From assembly GCA_964242305.1 (NCBI GenBank), contig CAXTBB010000013.1:29341-93340 (forward strand): 64,000 bases of DNA, in the 5' to 3' direction. Origin of the DNA: DATLGB01 sp964242305. Its GTDB lineage: Bacteria; Actinomycetota; Thermoleophilia; Solirubrobacterales; Solirubrobacteraceae. Shown one piece after another: positions 7,992 to 15,434 of the stretch. Numbering within the stretch: position 1 is the stretch's first letter; every line of letters begins with the position of its first letter. The translations under genes were made by a program, and so were the position numbers. Under the pieces are notes generated by a model. The model worked only from the letters and a program-made list of their open reading frames with translations, did no database searches and was not told the DNA's origin.

Positions 7992-8987
7992 TCATGCCGC
8001 CCGCCTTAGAGGTCCCGGGTCGAAGCCGACGCGCTCCCCCGCCATCTCGACATATTCGGGATTGAGTTCGATACCTAGCCAATCGCGGTCAAACGCTTCT
8101 GCGACCAACCCGACCGTGCCGGCCCCAAAGAACGGATCGAGCACCAAGCCCGGTCGAGTCGTCGCGCCGCAGCCGCACAGCACGAACGGCCGCACCTGCG
8201 GTTGGCCACCCACGAAGTCGACGCGGCGTGTCGATCGTCGCCAGGGACAGCCGCACTTAGTACAGACCCGCGGCGGGCAGGTAGCCAGCAGCGGCCGGCG
8301 GATCAGCTCAGGCGGGAAGGTGGCGAAGTGCGCGCCGCGGAAGGAGGAGCTGCCGATCCGCCAGACATCGCCCGGGTTCTTGCCGAGCGGATGACCGCTC
8401 ATTCCTTTCCGCTGCATCGCGACCAGTCCGTCGCGGCCACCGGCCAAGACCCCAAGCGCGTGCTGCGGCGTGCGCGATCCCTTCGACGCCTTGCGGTGGC
8501 TAACCAGCGGCTCGCGGACGGCGTCGAGGTCGAAGTAGTAGTTCGGCTGCTTGGTAAGGAAATAGACGAACTCGTGAGCCGTCGTCAGGCGGTCCTTGCT
8601 AGGGCTGGGAAGCGGGTTGCTCTTGGCCCAGACGACCTTGTTGCGCAGTAGCCAACCGTCGTCGACCAGCGCCCGGACCAGCCGTTCGGGACCGAGCAGT
8701 AACGACTTCGGTGCGGCCCCGAAGCGCAGGTGCCGGCTGTAGGCATCGCCGACATTGAGCCACAGCGAGCCGTACGGTGCGAGCACTCGATGAAGCTCGC
8801 GGCAGACGGCACGCAAGTTGGCGACCCACTCGTCGATGTGCCCTTCTTGTCCGAGCTGCCCTGTCACGCCGTAGTCGCGCAGCCCGAAGTACGGCGGGCT
8901 AGTGATAACGCAGTCCACGCTGTCGTTAGGCAAATCGCGGAGCCGCTCGAGCGCGTCACCGATCAGGACCGTGCGCCGCGGGATCAC
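7992..8987 (-). CDS. Orphan site-specific DNA methyltransferase (N6-adenine or N4-cytosine)
   Basis: A 331-aa beta-class methylase. The catalytic motif TSPPYF (residues 29-34) comes first and the SAM-binding motif DPFFGAGT (about 283-290) near the end, the beta-class order seen in DpnA/HinfI-like enzymes. SPPY fits either N4-cytosine or N6-adenine targets. A CTKCG-W cysteine pair before motif I suggests a small zinc site. The ATG forms an ATGA overlap with the replication-relaxation gene. No restriction enzyme lies next to it, so it probably protects the element from host restriction or marks its replication. The recognition site cannot be read from sequence. Confidence 0.92.
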   Translation of the reverse strand: MIPRRTVLIGDALERLRDLPNDSVDCVITSPPYFGLRDYGVTGQLGQEGHIDEWVANLRAVCRELHRVLAPYGSLWLNVGDAYSRHLRFGAAPKSLLLGPERLVRALVDDGWLLRNKVVWAKSNPLPSPSKDRLTTAHEFVYFLTKQPNYYFDLDAVREPLVSHRKASKGSRTPQHALGVLAGGRDGLVAMQRKGMSGHPLGKNPGDVWRIGSSSFRGAHFATFPPELIRRPLLATCPPRVCTKCGCPWRRSTRRVDFVGGQPQVRPFVLCGCGATTRPGLVLDPFFGAGTVGLVAEAFDRDWLGIELNPEYVEMAGERVGFDPGPLRRAA

Positions 8988-9832
8988 AGCTCGCCCCCAG
9001 TCGCTGCCCCCGAAGCCTCAGCCTCGAGCTGCCCGCTCAGCATGTCGCCGGCCTTATCGAGTCGCCCGACCGTAAACAGCCGCCAATGCTCGGCCGGCAA
9101 CCGCGAGCAAATGTCGGCCAGCGCCACTCGCCGCTCCTCGGTGTTCGTCAGAAGTACCACGCGCGGGAACACACCCGAACCGGCCTGTTCTTGACCGCTG
9201 GCGTAGTACTCGATGTAGGCCCGCGCCTTGCGAGCGATGACCGGCCGACTCTCGGTGCCAAGGTCGACCTCGACGAAGTAGCGATCCTCATAGGCCCCGA
9301 CGCCGAGTCGGACATAGGCATCTGGCTTGAGCAGCGTTCGTCCGCCCAGGGCATCTGAGTGGCGCCGCCAGCAGTCGGGTTCAACGTCGAAGTTGAGGAG
9401 CTCGACCTCGCCGCCGTCAGCCGCCGCCAGCAAGTCGACATAGAGCTGGCTAACCGCCAGACGATGCGCTACATAGCGGCCACCCGGCTCCGGCCGATAG
9501 CGGCCGCGAACTAAACCCTGGCCATCCCAATAGGCGATCAGGCGCTGAGCGGACGGGCCGAGGTAATAGACAAAGCCCTGCGACCCGGCCCGCACGCCGC
9601 CGACGCGGCGCTGCAGTCGGGCCAGCAGTCCGAGCTCGGTTAGCCGCAGCAAACGACGGCGGACATCGCGGGCGACGGTCGCAGGCGGACCGTCGGCGTC
9701 CGGCAGGCTCGCCGCGAGCTGGGCGTGCGACATGAGGCCAAGCTGACTTACCAGTCGCAGGAGCTTGCGGTCAGCGTCGCCGAGTTCGTCGCCAAGCCGC
9801 AGCAGCTGAGCGGTCGTCAGACGGCGACTCAC
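8984..9832 (-). CDS. Replication-relaxation family protein
   Basis: A 282-aa protein resembling the actinobacterial replication-relaxation family found beside VirD4-like ATPases in mobile elements. The N-terminal winged helix (RLVSQLGLMSHAQLAASLPD onward, residues 25-95) is followed by a nuclease-like core with VAHRLAVSQLYVDL, LKPDAYVRLG and EDRYFVEVDLGTES, and then ARKARAYIEYYASG. The P-D-A plus E-V-D residues look like a degenerate PD-(D/E)XK/relaxase core. The start GTG (9832) overlaps the stop of the preceding small frame as GTGA, and the end overlaps the methylase start. A role in origin recognition or relaxation during mobilization is inferred from the family name and context. Confidence 0.85.
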   Translation of the reverse strand: MSRRLTTAQLLRLGDELGDADRKLLRLVSQLGLMSHAQLAASLPDADGPPATVARDVRRRLLRLTELGLLARLQRRVGGVRAGSQGFVYYLGPSAQRLIAYWDGQGLVRGRYRPEPGGRYVAHRLAVSQLYVDLLAAADGGEVELLNFDVEPDCWRRHSDALGGRTLLKPDAYVRLGVGAYEDRYFVEVDLGTESRPVIARKARAYIEYYASGQEQAGSGVFPRVVLLTNTEERRVALADICSRLPAEHWRLFTVGRLDKAGDMLSGQLEAEASGAATGGEL

Positions 9833-10191
9833 GGTTTCCCCTTCTCAAGACGGAAGGTGGTCCGCTCCCGCGCTTGCTCTCTCTTTTCTTTCGCGGGCAC
9901 AGCCAGTGCTAGGAGGTCGGAGAAGTATTGGAAGGGACTCGGACAGCTCGGCGCGACCGGACCAGCGAGAGGGAAAGTGGAAACGAGCCACCGAGCTCCA
10001 AAGGCCTTCCGAGAGCAGCAGCGCCTAACAGGTAGGAGAGCCAGATGGCGACAGCAATGCCGACCACCGGGCAATGGGGTAAGAACATTCGCGGGCACAA
10101 CCTCGTCGTGCGCCGCGCCGTGGCAGGAAAAGCGGTCGTAGTTACTCGACGCGAGCGGACAGGCGACCGGCCACCAATTCACGCGGCTCAT
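9829..10191 (-). CDS. Uncertain small coupled ORF between coupling protein and relaxation gene
   Basis: A 120-aa frame whose start (ATG 10191) and stop (9829) both make 4-bp overlaps with the flanking genes, the coupling pattern used throughout this operon. The first 35 codons have GC-rich third positions, but the remaining sequence is Cys/Arg-rich and low in complexity, unlike a folded protein. An alternative frame at 9909-10080 encodes a clear membrane helix (VVGIAVAIWLSYLLGAAALG), so a frameshifted or programmed-shift small membrane protein is possible. Elements of this type often have a tiny membrane protein at this point. Treat it as provisional. Confidence 0.35.
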   Translation of the reverse strand: MSRVNWWPVACPLASSNYDRFSCHGAAHDEVVPANVLTPLPGGRHCCRHLALLPVRRCCSRKAFGARWLVSTFPLAGPVAPSCPSPFQYFSDLLALAVPAKEKREQARERTTFRLEKGKP

Positions 10192-12359
10192 GAGGCCCTC
10201 CGCTTGCGTCCGACCGGCGCGCTGCTGGGCGCCTCATGACGCTGCTGCAAGCCGGCATCGATGCTGTCGAGGCTTTGTCCGTGAAGCTCGGCGTTCGCCT
10301 TGGCGAGTTCACGACCATCGGTAGTGGCCTTGGCTAGCGGGCGGGTGCGGATGGTTACCGGCTCCGCGATGTCGCCCGAGCCGAGACCGATACGGGCGAC
10401 GGCTTCATACGCGGCCAGGTCGCCGAGGTCTTCGGTTGTCACGCCCGACAAGTCACGGGCTAGCAGGCTGGCGTCGTCGGCGTTCTGGCGAAAGACGACG
10501 CGCGTTGCGACGTTGGTGAGGGCGGCTGCCTGGACGTTCTTGGGTAGCTGCTTGACGCTTTGCGGCGCCAGCGTGATGCCGACACCGAGACCGCGGGCCT
10601 GCTCGAGCAGGGCATCCAATGGCATCGGCAAATGACCGAGTGCGCGCGGCTCGTCGATGTAGACCATGAACGGGCGGCGTGCCCGCTCAGACAGCGATGA
10701 CCGAGCCTGCACGGCTTGGAACAGGGCAAAGACCGTCAGCGCTCCAATCAGCCGGGAGGCCGGCGCGCCGACCCGAGCCGGCGCCAGCGAGACGACGACT
10801 ATTTGATTACGGCGCAGCACCTGGCGGAAGTCGAGACTGGGCTGCGTCTGGCCAAGCACCGTGCGCACCACCGGCCGGCTAAGCAGCTGGCCGAGCTTGT
10901 TGAGCGGCGCAGCCAGCTGCTGCTGGCGCTCGGCCGGCCCCATTGCCTCAAAGCCGGCGAAGGTCATCTTGGTCAGCGGATCACGCAGCCGCCCGGCCAA
11001 CTTGCGGCGATAGGCCGCATCGCTAAAGACGTAAGGGACATCGGCCAACGTGCCGTGCCGATCGTGAGCCACGGCCATGAGCCCGGCCCTGAGGTAGCGC
11101 TCCGACAGCGGTCCCCACTCGCTCCGGTAGAGATCCGACAGCACGCCGAGTACAACGTCGGCGGCGAGCTCCGGTTCAGCACCGCCGAACAGCTTGAGCC
11201 CGGGCTGGGGACCGGCCGAAGCGCAGTCGAGCACCAGCAGATCGCCTCGCCGGTGCTCGGGCACACGGTCAAGGACGCCGGCGAACGTATCGCCCTTACC
11301 GTCGATGACCACGCAACCCCGACCGGCCTCCATGTCCTGTGCGATCTGATTGATAAGCAGCGTCGACTTGCCGACACCGGTCGGCCCCGTCACCAGGCTG
11401 TGACTGAGAGCGCCGACTTCGGGCTGAGCAATCGGGCGCTCCGAACCCGGCCAAGTCGCGGTGCCGAGCAGACGACCGGTTGACGGGATGCGTTGCGAAG
11501 GGATGCGCCGCGGCGACGTGCCGAGGCTCAACCCTGGCAAGGCCGGCGCGTCGATCGGCCAGGCGAGCAGGCCGGCGAGTTCGGCGGTGCTGTAGCGATC
11601 ACCGAGAATGAGGCCGCGCCGTCGCAGCAGCCAAGTCAGCCAGGCCTGCGGCACCGACCAAGCCCGCAAGTGGCCGTAGGCGGTGTTCTGCGTCCGTAGT
11701 ACCGATGTCACCCGCGCGAGGAGATGACCGGCCCGCGCGCTATGACCAGCCCGGACAGCCAGCACCGCCTGCGCTCGCACAACGCTGCCCTGGTTCTTGA
11801 TACGCAGCCGCCGCCGATGCTCAGGCTCGATGAGCTGACCCTCACGGGCACCCGGCACGGTCATGGGACGTCCCGGCCGGATCAGCCAACGCAGAACTAG
11901 ATGCTCCTGACCGGCTAGCGGCTGAAGCGCTGCTAGTAGTGAGGCGCTAAGCGTTTCCGGCGAGTCGCATTGCAGCGTCCTTAGACGGCCGCGCAGACGG
12001 ATCAGGCCGCCGGCGCGGAATGCCTCCTCCACACGTGGACTCGCGGGCACAAGCTGAGCGCTTGGAATGTGCGCCTGGAGCGCCCCACGCAGCGCTTCAA
12101 TCGTCGTCTGGTCAGCTTCAACGAAATGATGGATGCCGTCACGACCAGCTTCGACCGACACCGCTACCCACGCAAAGCGGTGCATGCCCGCTAGACGGTC
12201 GAGCACGGCCAGCACCGCCGCAGGCGTGACATCGCGGCCGATACGAAGCTCAAGCCTCTGATGCCGACCAGGTCGCCTCGCCTCGCGCACCTCGATGGCC
12301 GCAAGCGCCAGGCTCGCAACACCAACTCCGCAACTCGCGAGTACTGTCGGTTCCATCAC
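10188..12359 (-). CDS. VirD4/TraD-type conjugative coupling ATPase
   Basis: A 723-aa type IV secretory system DNA-transfer ATPase. Residues 1-25 contain a hydrophobic stretch that may anchor it. The Walker A GPTGVGKST lies near residue 326, followed by CVVIDGKGD, and the Walker B FMVYIDEPRALGH lies near 560. LEQARGLGVGITLAPQS is the typical late helicase-like motif. The protein would recruit and pump the nicked DNA at the membrane. The GTG at 12359 overlaps the stop of the small upstream gene as GTGA. No VirB4 or other channel genes are in the window, so a helper conjugation system is probably needed. Confidence 0.9.
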   Translation of the reverse strand: MMEPTVLASCGVGVASLALAAIEVREARRPGRHQRLELRIGRDVTPAAVLAVLDRLAGMHRFAWVAVSVEAGRDGIHHFVEADQTTIEALRGALQAHIPSAQLVPASPRVEEAFRAGGLIRLRGRLRTLQCDSPETLSASLLAALQPLAGQEHLVLRWLIRPGRPMTVPGAREGQLIEPEHRRRLRIKNQGSVVRAQAVLAVRAGHSARAGHLLARVTSVLRTQNTAYGHLRAWSVPQAWLTWLLRRRGLILGDRYSTAELAGLLAWPIDAPALPGLSLGTSPRRIPSQRIPSTGRLLGTATWPGSERPIAQPEVGALSHSLVTGPTGVGKSTLLINQIAQDMEAGRGCVVIDGKGDTFAGVLDRVPEHRRGDLLVLDCASAGPQPGLKLFGGAEPELAADVVLGVLSDLYRSEWGPLSERYLRAGLMAVAHDRHGTLADVPYVFSDAAYRRKLAGRLRDPLTKMTFAGFEAMGPAERQQQLAAPLNKLGQLLSRPVVRTVLGQTQPSLDFRQVLRRNQIVVVSLAPARVGAPASRLIGALTVFALFQAVQARSSLSERARRPFMVYIDEPRALGHLPMPLDALLEQARGLGVGITLAPQSVKQLPKNVQAAALTNVATRVVFRQNADDASLLARDLSGVTTEDLGDLAAYEAVARIGLGSGDIAEPVTIRTRPLAKATTDGRELAKANAELHGQSLDSIDAGLQQRHEAPSSAPVGRKRRAS

Positions 12360-12511
12360 GCTGCCTTCACATCCGGATGCTCGGGCTTGGTGGCATCCGG
12401 ATTGTTAGTCTCTTCGGACAGCGACTTGGCAAGCAGCAAGAACGCCAGTGCCAGCTTGTCTTCATCGATTTGCTTGCGATACACAGCCCTTATTCGTAGG
12501 TCCCTGCTCAT
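12356..12511 (-). CDS. Small conserved element protein (KQIDEDKLA family)
   Basis: A 51-aa protein, the first gene after the operator-bearing promoter at 12531-12587. The core LRIRAVYRKQIDEDKLALAF continues into LLLAKSLSEE. A clear relative, with LRIRGIRPKQIDEDKLASVF, is encoded at 31239-31505 on the other strand, which supports it as a real gene. GGAGGG lies 6 bases before the ATG. It overlaps the coupling ATPase start as GTGA, so it is translated with it. Function is unknown; a small cytosolic accessory or regulator of transfer is possible. Confidence 0.8.
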   Translation of the reverse strand: MSRDLRIRAVYRKQIDEDKLALAFLLLAKSLSEETNNPDATKPEHPDVKAA

Positions 12512-12530
12512 AGTCACCCTCCAATCCTTA

Positions 12531-12587
12531 GTTCACTGAGTGAACATTCCTACGCTCTAGTATTTGTTCACTCAGTGAACAAGTCAA
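12531..12587 (-). promoter_or_regulatory. Repressed promoter of the coupling-protein operon with two operators
   Basis: TTGACT (12587-12582) and AATACT (12564-12559) are separated by exactly 17 bases, and that spacer is filled by the palindrome GTTCACTCAGTGAAC (12566-12580). A second copy, GTTCACTGAGTGAAC (12531-12545), lies downstream near +20, 35 bases away. A repressor bound at both sites would block RNA polymerase. The same sequence is at the XRE promoter (7076-7090). Confidence 0.82.
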
Positions 12588-12631
12588 GAGAATTGTGCAT
12601 TCCACAGCACCGATCGGCGCGGCGCTCGTAT

Positions 12632-12802
12632 CTAGTAGCGACTAGTGAAATGCCACACGATGCGCAGTCCGCATGCCACGCACCCAATCGCAATAACGAG
12701 CGGTACGGCAGCGTCGGCGAGGCGCACTATTGCCGGGCCAGCGGAGTCCAGGACGGCCAGCAGCACAATGCAGCCGACGAGCCACGCGGCGGCGCGACTC
12801 AC
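12632..12802 (-). CDS. Small membrane protein, two helices
   Basis: A 56-aa protein with two hydrophobic stretches (AAAWLVGCIVLLAVLD and AVPLVIAIGCVACGLRIV) and a short basic end. The GTG at 12802 forms a GTGA overlap with the stop of the upstream membrane-protein gene, so it is translationally coupled. It sits in a run of three tiny genes ahead of the coupling-protein promoter. It may be a membrane accessory of the transfer module. No family is recognised. Confidence 0.65.
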   Translation of the reverse strand: MSRAAAWLVGCIVLLAVLDSAGPAIVRLADAAVPLVIAIGCVACGLRIVWHFTSRY

Positions 12803-13011
12803 GACCGCTGTTCCGTGGCCCGGCCTTCGATGACCTCTCCCGCACGGGCCGCAGCGAACATCGCGTGAAGCGTCTGTCGCTCCATGTCGGCAATCGCCTG
12901 CGACGAACGATCCTGTTCGGACGGCTGCTGACCGAGCAGCTCCAGCAGGGCCGACCAGATCAGGAAAGACAGCAGTAGCTGCCCGACCGAGATCGCAACG
13001 AGTAGCCACAT
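12799..13011 (-). CDS. Small membrane protein, one helix
   Basis: A 70-aa protein with an N-terminal transmembrane helix (MWLLVAISVGQLLLSFLIWS) and a soluble charged tail (ERQTLHAMFAAARAGEVIEG). It starts 3 bases after the upstream gene at 13015-13320 and overlaps the next gene by GTGA. The layout of tiny membrane proteins near a VirD4-type ATPase suggests a part of the mobilization apparatus, but no homologous family can be named. Confidence 0.65.
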   Translation of the reverse strand: MWLLVAISVGQLLLSFLIWSALLELLGQQPSEQDRSSQAIADMERQTLHAMFAAARAGEVIEGRATEQRS

Positions 13012-13014
13012 GGC

Positions 13015-13320
13015 TCAGACCCGCCGGCCGACGCCCAGCACGACACCGGCCATACCGGCGCAGCCGGCATCCGCCAGATGGCGCAGCCGCTGCTCGGCAT
13101 GCGGCGCCTGCGTGATGAGCAGGCTCTCCATAGCCGAAACGTGAGCCGTTGCCAGCAGCGCCGTCTCGGTGACCTGAGCGATGGCCTCGACCTTGGCTTC
13201 CTCCTGCGCCGAGATGGTCTGGCCGTAGGCGCGGGCTTTGATGATCTCGCGCGAGGCGCGGCGCTCTGGCGAGAACGCGCCCTGTGGCGCCAGTGCTGCT
13301 CGTACGGGGAGGTTGGACAC
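13015..13320 (-). CDS. Hypothetical helical element protein
   Basis: A 101-aa, mainly helical protein (REIIKARAYGQTISAQEEAK, then a long amphipathic helix with VTETALLATAHVSAMESLL) ending in a Gly-rich tail. It starts with GTG preceded by AAAGG at a good distance. It is the first gene of the small minus-strand operon and is divergent from the XRE-NBR1 gene at 13429. No catalytic motif, signal peptide or clear membrane helix is present. The function is unknown. Confidence 0.7.
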   Translation of the reverse strand: MSNLPVRAALAPQGAFSPERRASREIIKARAYGQTISAQEEAKVEAIAQVTETALLATAHVSAMESLLITQAPHAEQRLRHLADAGCAGMAGVVLGVGRRV

Positions 13321-13428
13321 GGTGGGACCTTTCGAGTTGTGGCCTCGGATTGGGCCAGAACCGCAGCGTCCGGCACTCCGTGGTTATTGACCAAGCTGCA
13401 ATCCGAGAAGCGGGTATCCCGCCAATAG

Positions 13429-14106
13429 ATGCCGCGCCCGCGACTGCCGCCGCACCTGGTCCCTCGCCAACCTCGGACGGTGCTGGCCTGGACGATGCAG
13501 AAGACCCGCTTGGCGCACGGCTGGACAGGCAAAGCAGTGGCCGAGGGCTTCGGCTGTAGTCCGGCCCACATATCCCGAGTCGAACAGGGCCACACACGCC
13601 CCAGCCGCGCCTTGGTGCAGTTCTACGAACAGGCCTTCGCGGCTGACGGCCTCCTGCTGTCGCTTCTGGAGGTGGTGGATCACAATGCGGAGCAAGAGCG
13701 CCGTCGCGAGGGAGGGCATCGTCCTCCAGCCATCCTGAAAGCAGATCCAGCCGACGCCTCCGAGTTCGTGGACGACACCATCCCTCACGGCAGCCAGACG
13801 CAGCCCGGGCAGATCTTCACGAAGACCTGGCGCATCCGCAATGCCGGCACCGTGTCCTGGGTCGATCGCAAACTCGAGCGGCAAGGCCCGCTGACTGGAC
13901 CCGGTCTGATCACGAGCCCGCGGTACCTACATGTGCCCGACACCATGCCAGGCGAGACCGTGGCAATAGAGGCGGAGTTGAAGGCCCCGACCTACGACTG
14001 TTCGAGCATCGCGTACTTCAAGATGGTCGACCCTGAAGGGCGGCTCTGCTTCCCGGAGAGCTATCAGCTGGGGCTGGATGTCCTCTTGGCGACTCGAGGC
14101 GGATAG
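13429..14106 (+). CDS. XRE helix-turn-helix protein with NBR1-type Ig-like domain
   Basis: A 225-aa protein with two parts. Residues 15-75 form an HTH (GKAVAEGFGCSPAHISRVEQ, then GHTRPSRALVQFYEQAF) of the type found in Streptomyces-like regulators. Residues 112-222 form a beta domain with FVDDTIPHGSQTQPGQIFTK, WRIRNAGTVSW, then VAIEAELKAPT and SYQLGLDV, the landmarks of the NBR1 central Ig-like domain, seen in bacteria fused to HTH regulators. It is divergent from the small-gene operon and precedes the lipid-enzyme cassette. A sensor-regulator role is inferred. Confidence 0.85.
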   Translation: MPRPRLPPHLVPRQPRTVLAWTMQKTRLAHGWTGKAVAEGFGCSPAHISRVEQGHTRPSRALVQFYEQAFAADGLLLSLLEVVDHNAEQERRREGGHRPPAILKADPADASEFVDDTIPHGSQTQPGQIFTKTWRIRNAGTVSWVDRKLERQGPLTGPGLITSPRYLHVPDTMPGETVAIEAELKAPTYDCSSIAYFKMVDPEGRLCFPESYQLGLDVLLATRGG

Positions 14107-14264
14107 CCACAGTGCTGCTGTTTGAAACGGGCTTCCCAGCGTGGTCGGCTTGGGACCGGCGTCGACGTGGCGACCTTCAGCACTCGTTGAAAGCCGACTT
14201 GCTATTTAGGAGTTAGGACCCTTCGCCGACCCACGAAGCGGAGGCATAGAAATACACTGCCTCG

Positions 14265-15434
14265 ATGCGATTGACCCCGCCGCCCCGCGGACTCTTTGCC
14301 AAAGGCGTGGACCTGTCCACCTTCGGCTCCCGCCTGATTGCTACTGGCACGTGCGGCACGCTGGCGTCAACCACTCAAGAGATTCGGATCGGCCAGCAGG
14401 CTCCGAGCTGGAGACTCGAATTCGGCGGTGACGCCGAGACATCTCGCATCACGCAATTGACCCTTGCTACTGACTATCTGGAAGGTCGTATTACAGCTAT
14501 CGGCGAGCAGCGCGACATTGTTCGGGTGCGTCACGTGCTCCCGTACGGCATCAACTTGAAATTCGGCGCATCACTCGCCGCGGAGTTTCCCCTCTCACTC
14601 ATCGCACAGCACCGAAGAGGCCTAATCGAAGCACACTACGACAGGCCGGACGAGTTCTTTCTTACCTTCCTTGACCACCGGCATCAACTGTATAGTCAGG
14701 GACATTTCTCAGACGGCTTGTCTAGCGACCTAGAAAATGCAAGCGAGCGGAAACTCGAAAAGATCGCTTCAGAGTTTCGAAAAGTTGGCGCAACACGTAT
14801 ATTGGATGTCGGGTGTGGCTGGGGCGGCGTGACAACCTTCCTAGCGCGCGAGTTCGATGTCACCGCGCTCACATTGGGTCGTCGCTCCTACGAATTCACA
14901 TGTGCCCGTCTAGACGCCGCGGGACTCTCTGCCACCGTCGAATTGTGCGACGTGCTGAACTTTCACACTCAGTCGCCGTTTGACGGCGTTGTCATGCTTG
15001 GCGTGCTTGAGCACAACCCGAACTATCGGCGTCTATTCGGTCACGTATCGAGAGTGACCCACCCTCGTAGTCGCATATACATTGACTGCGCAAGCTCATA
15101 CTCTCGTTTCGCAATAAATCCATTCATCCGCCAGAGGATCTGGCCCGGGACGCACGGGTTCGTCGATGTGCCATCGATGTTAGCTCACGCGCAAAATCAA
15201 GGGTTCGCTGTAGTAGAGCTGACGAATGAGACAAAAGACTATGCCCAAACTATGACGGTGTGGGCGGATCGCTTCGTCGCGCAAAAGCAGACCATCCGAC
15301 GGTTCGTACAAGAAGCCGACTATCGCGCATTCGAGATGTACCTTTTTGGCGGAGAAGAAGCCCTGCGGAACGGCCCGTTGAGTGCGCATCATTGTGTGCT
15401 CGACCGTTCGTTAGGACGCGGGGATCAACCCTAA
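14265..15434 (+). CDS. Cyclopropane-fatty-acid-synthase-like SAM methyltransferase
   Basis: A 389-aa protein of the mycolic acid cyclopropane synthase/CFA family. The SAM loop LDVGCGWGG is at about residue 180, preceded by the family segment AHYDRPDEFFLTFLDHRHQL and followed by VMLGVLEHNPNYRRLF and a C-terminal DYAQTMTVW. CFA enzymes methylenate unsaturated chains of membrane phospholipids; some relatives act on other acceptors. The N-terminal 130 residues fit the lipid-binding part. The stop overlaps the start of the membrane-protein gene by one base (TAATG), so the two are coupled. Lower GC than flanking genes points to transfer. Confidence 0.85.
   Translation: MRLTPPPRGLFAKGVDLSTFGSRLIATGTCGTLASTTQEIRIGQQAPSWRLEFGGDAETSRITQLTLATDYLEGRITAIGEQRDIVRVRHVLPYGINLKFGASLAAEFPLSLIAQHRRGLIEAHYDRPDEFFLTFLDHRHQLYSQGHFSDGLSSDLENASERKLEKIASEFRKVGATRILDVGCGWGGVTTFLAREFDVTALTLGRRSYEFTCARLDAAGLSATVELCDVLNFHTQSPFDGVVMLGVLEHNPNYRRLFGHVSRVTHPRSRIYIDCASSYSRFAINPFIRQRIWPGTHGFVDVPSMLAHAQNQGFAVVELTNETKDYAQTMTVWADRFVAQKQTIRRFVQEADYRAFEMYLFGGEEALRNGPLSAHHCVLDRSLGRGDQP

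Noticed and set aside
7883..7995. Possible small gene starting MSATLDVSGTVPGSTV in an ATGA overlap with the methylase stop
   Set aside because: The frame does not end before it runs 900 bases through two other genes in another frame, and codon use does not support it. Left as a chance overlap.
10045..10239. Plus-strand small frame with a good GTAGGAG ribosome site (MATAMPTTGQWG)
   Set aside because: It lies opposite the coupling-operon genes; the ribosome site is likely chance. No homology recognised, so not listed as a gene.
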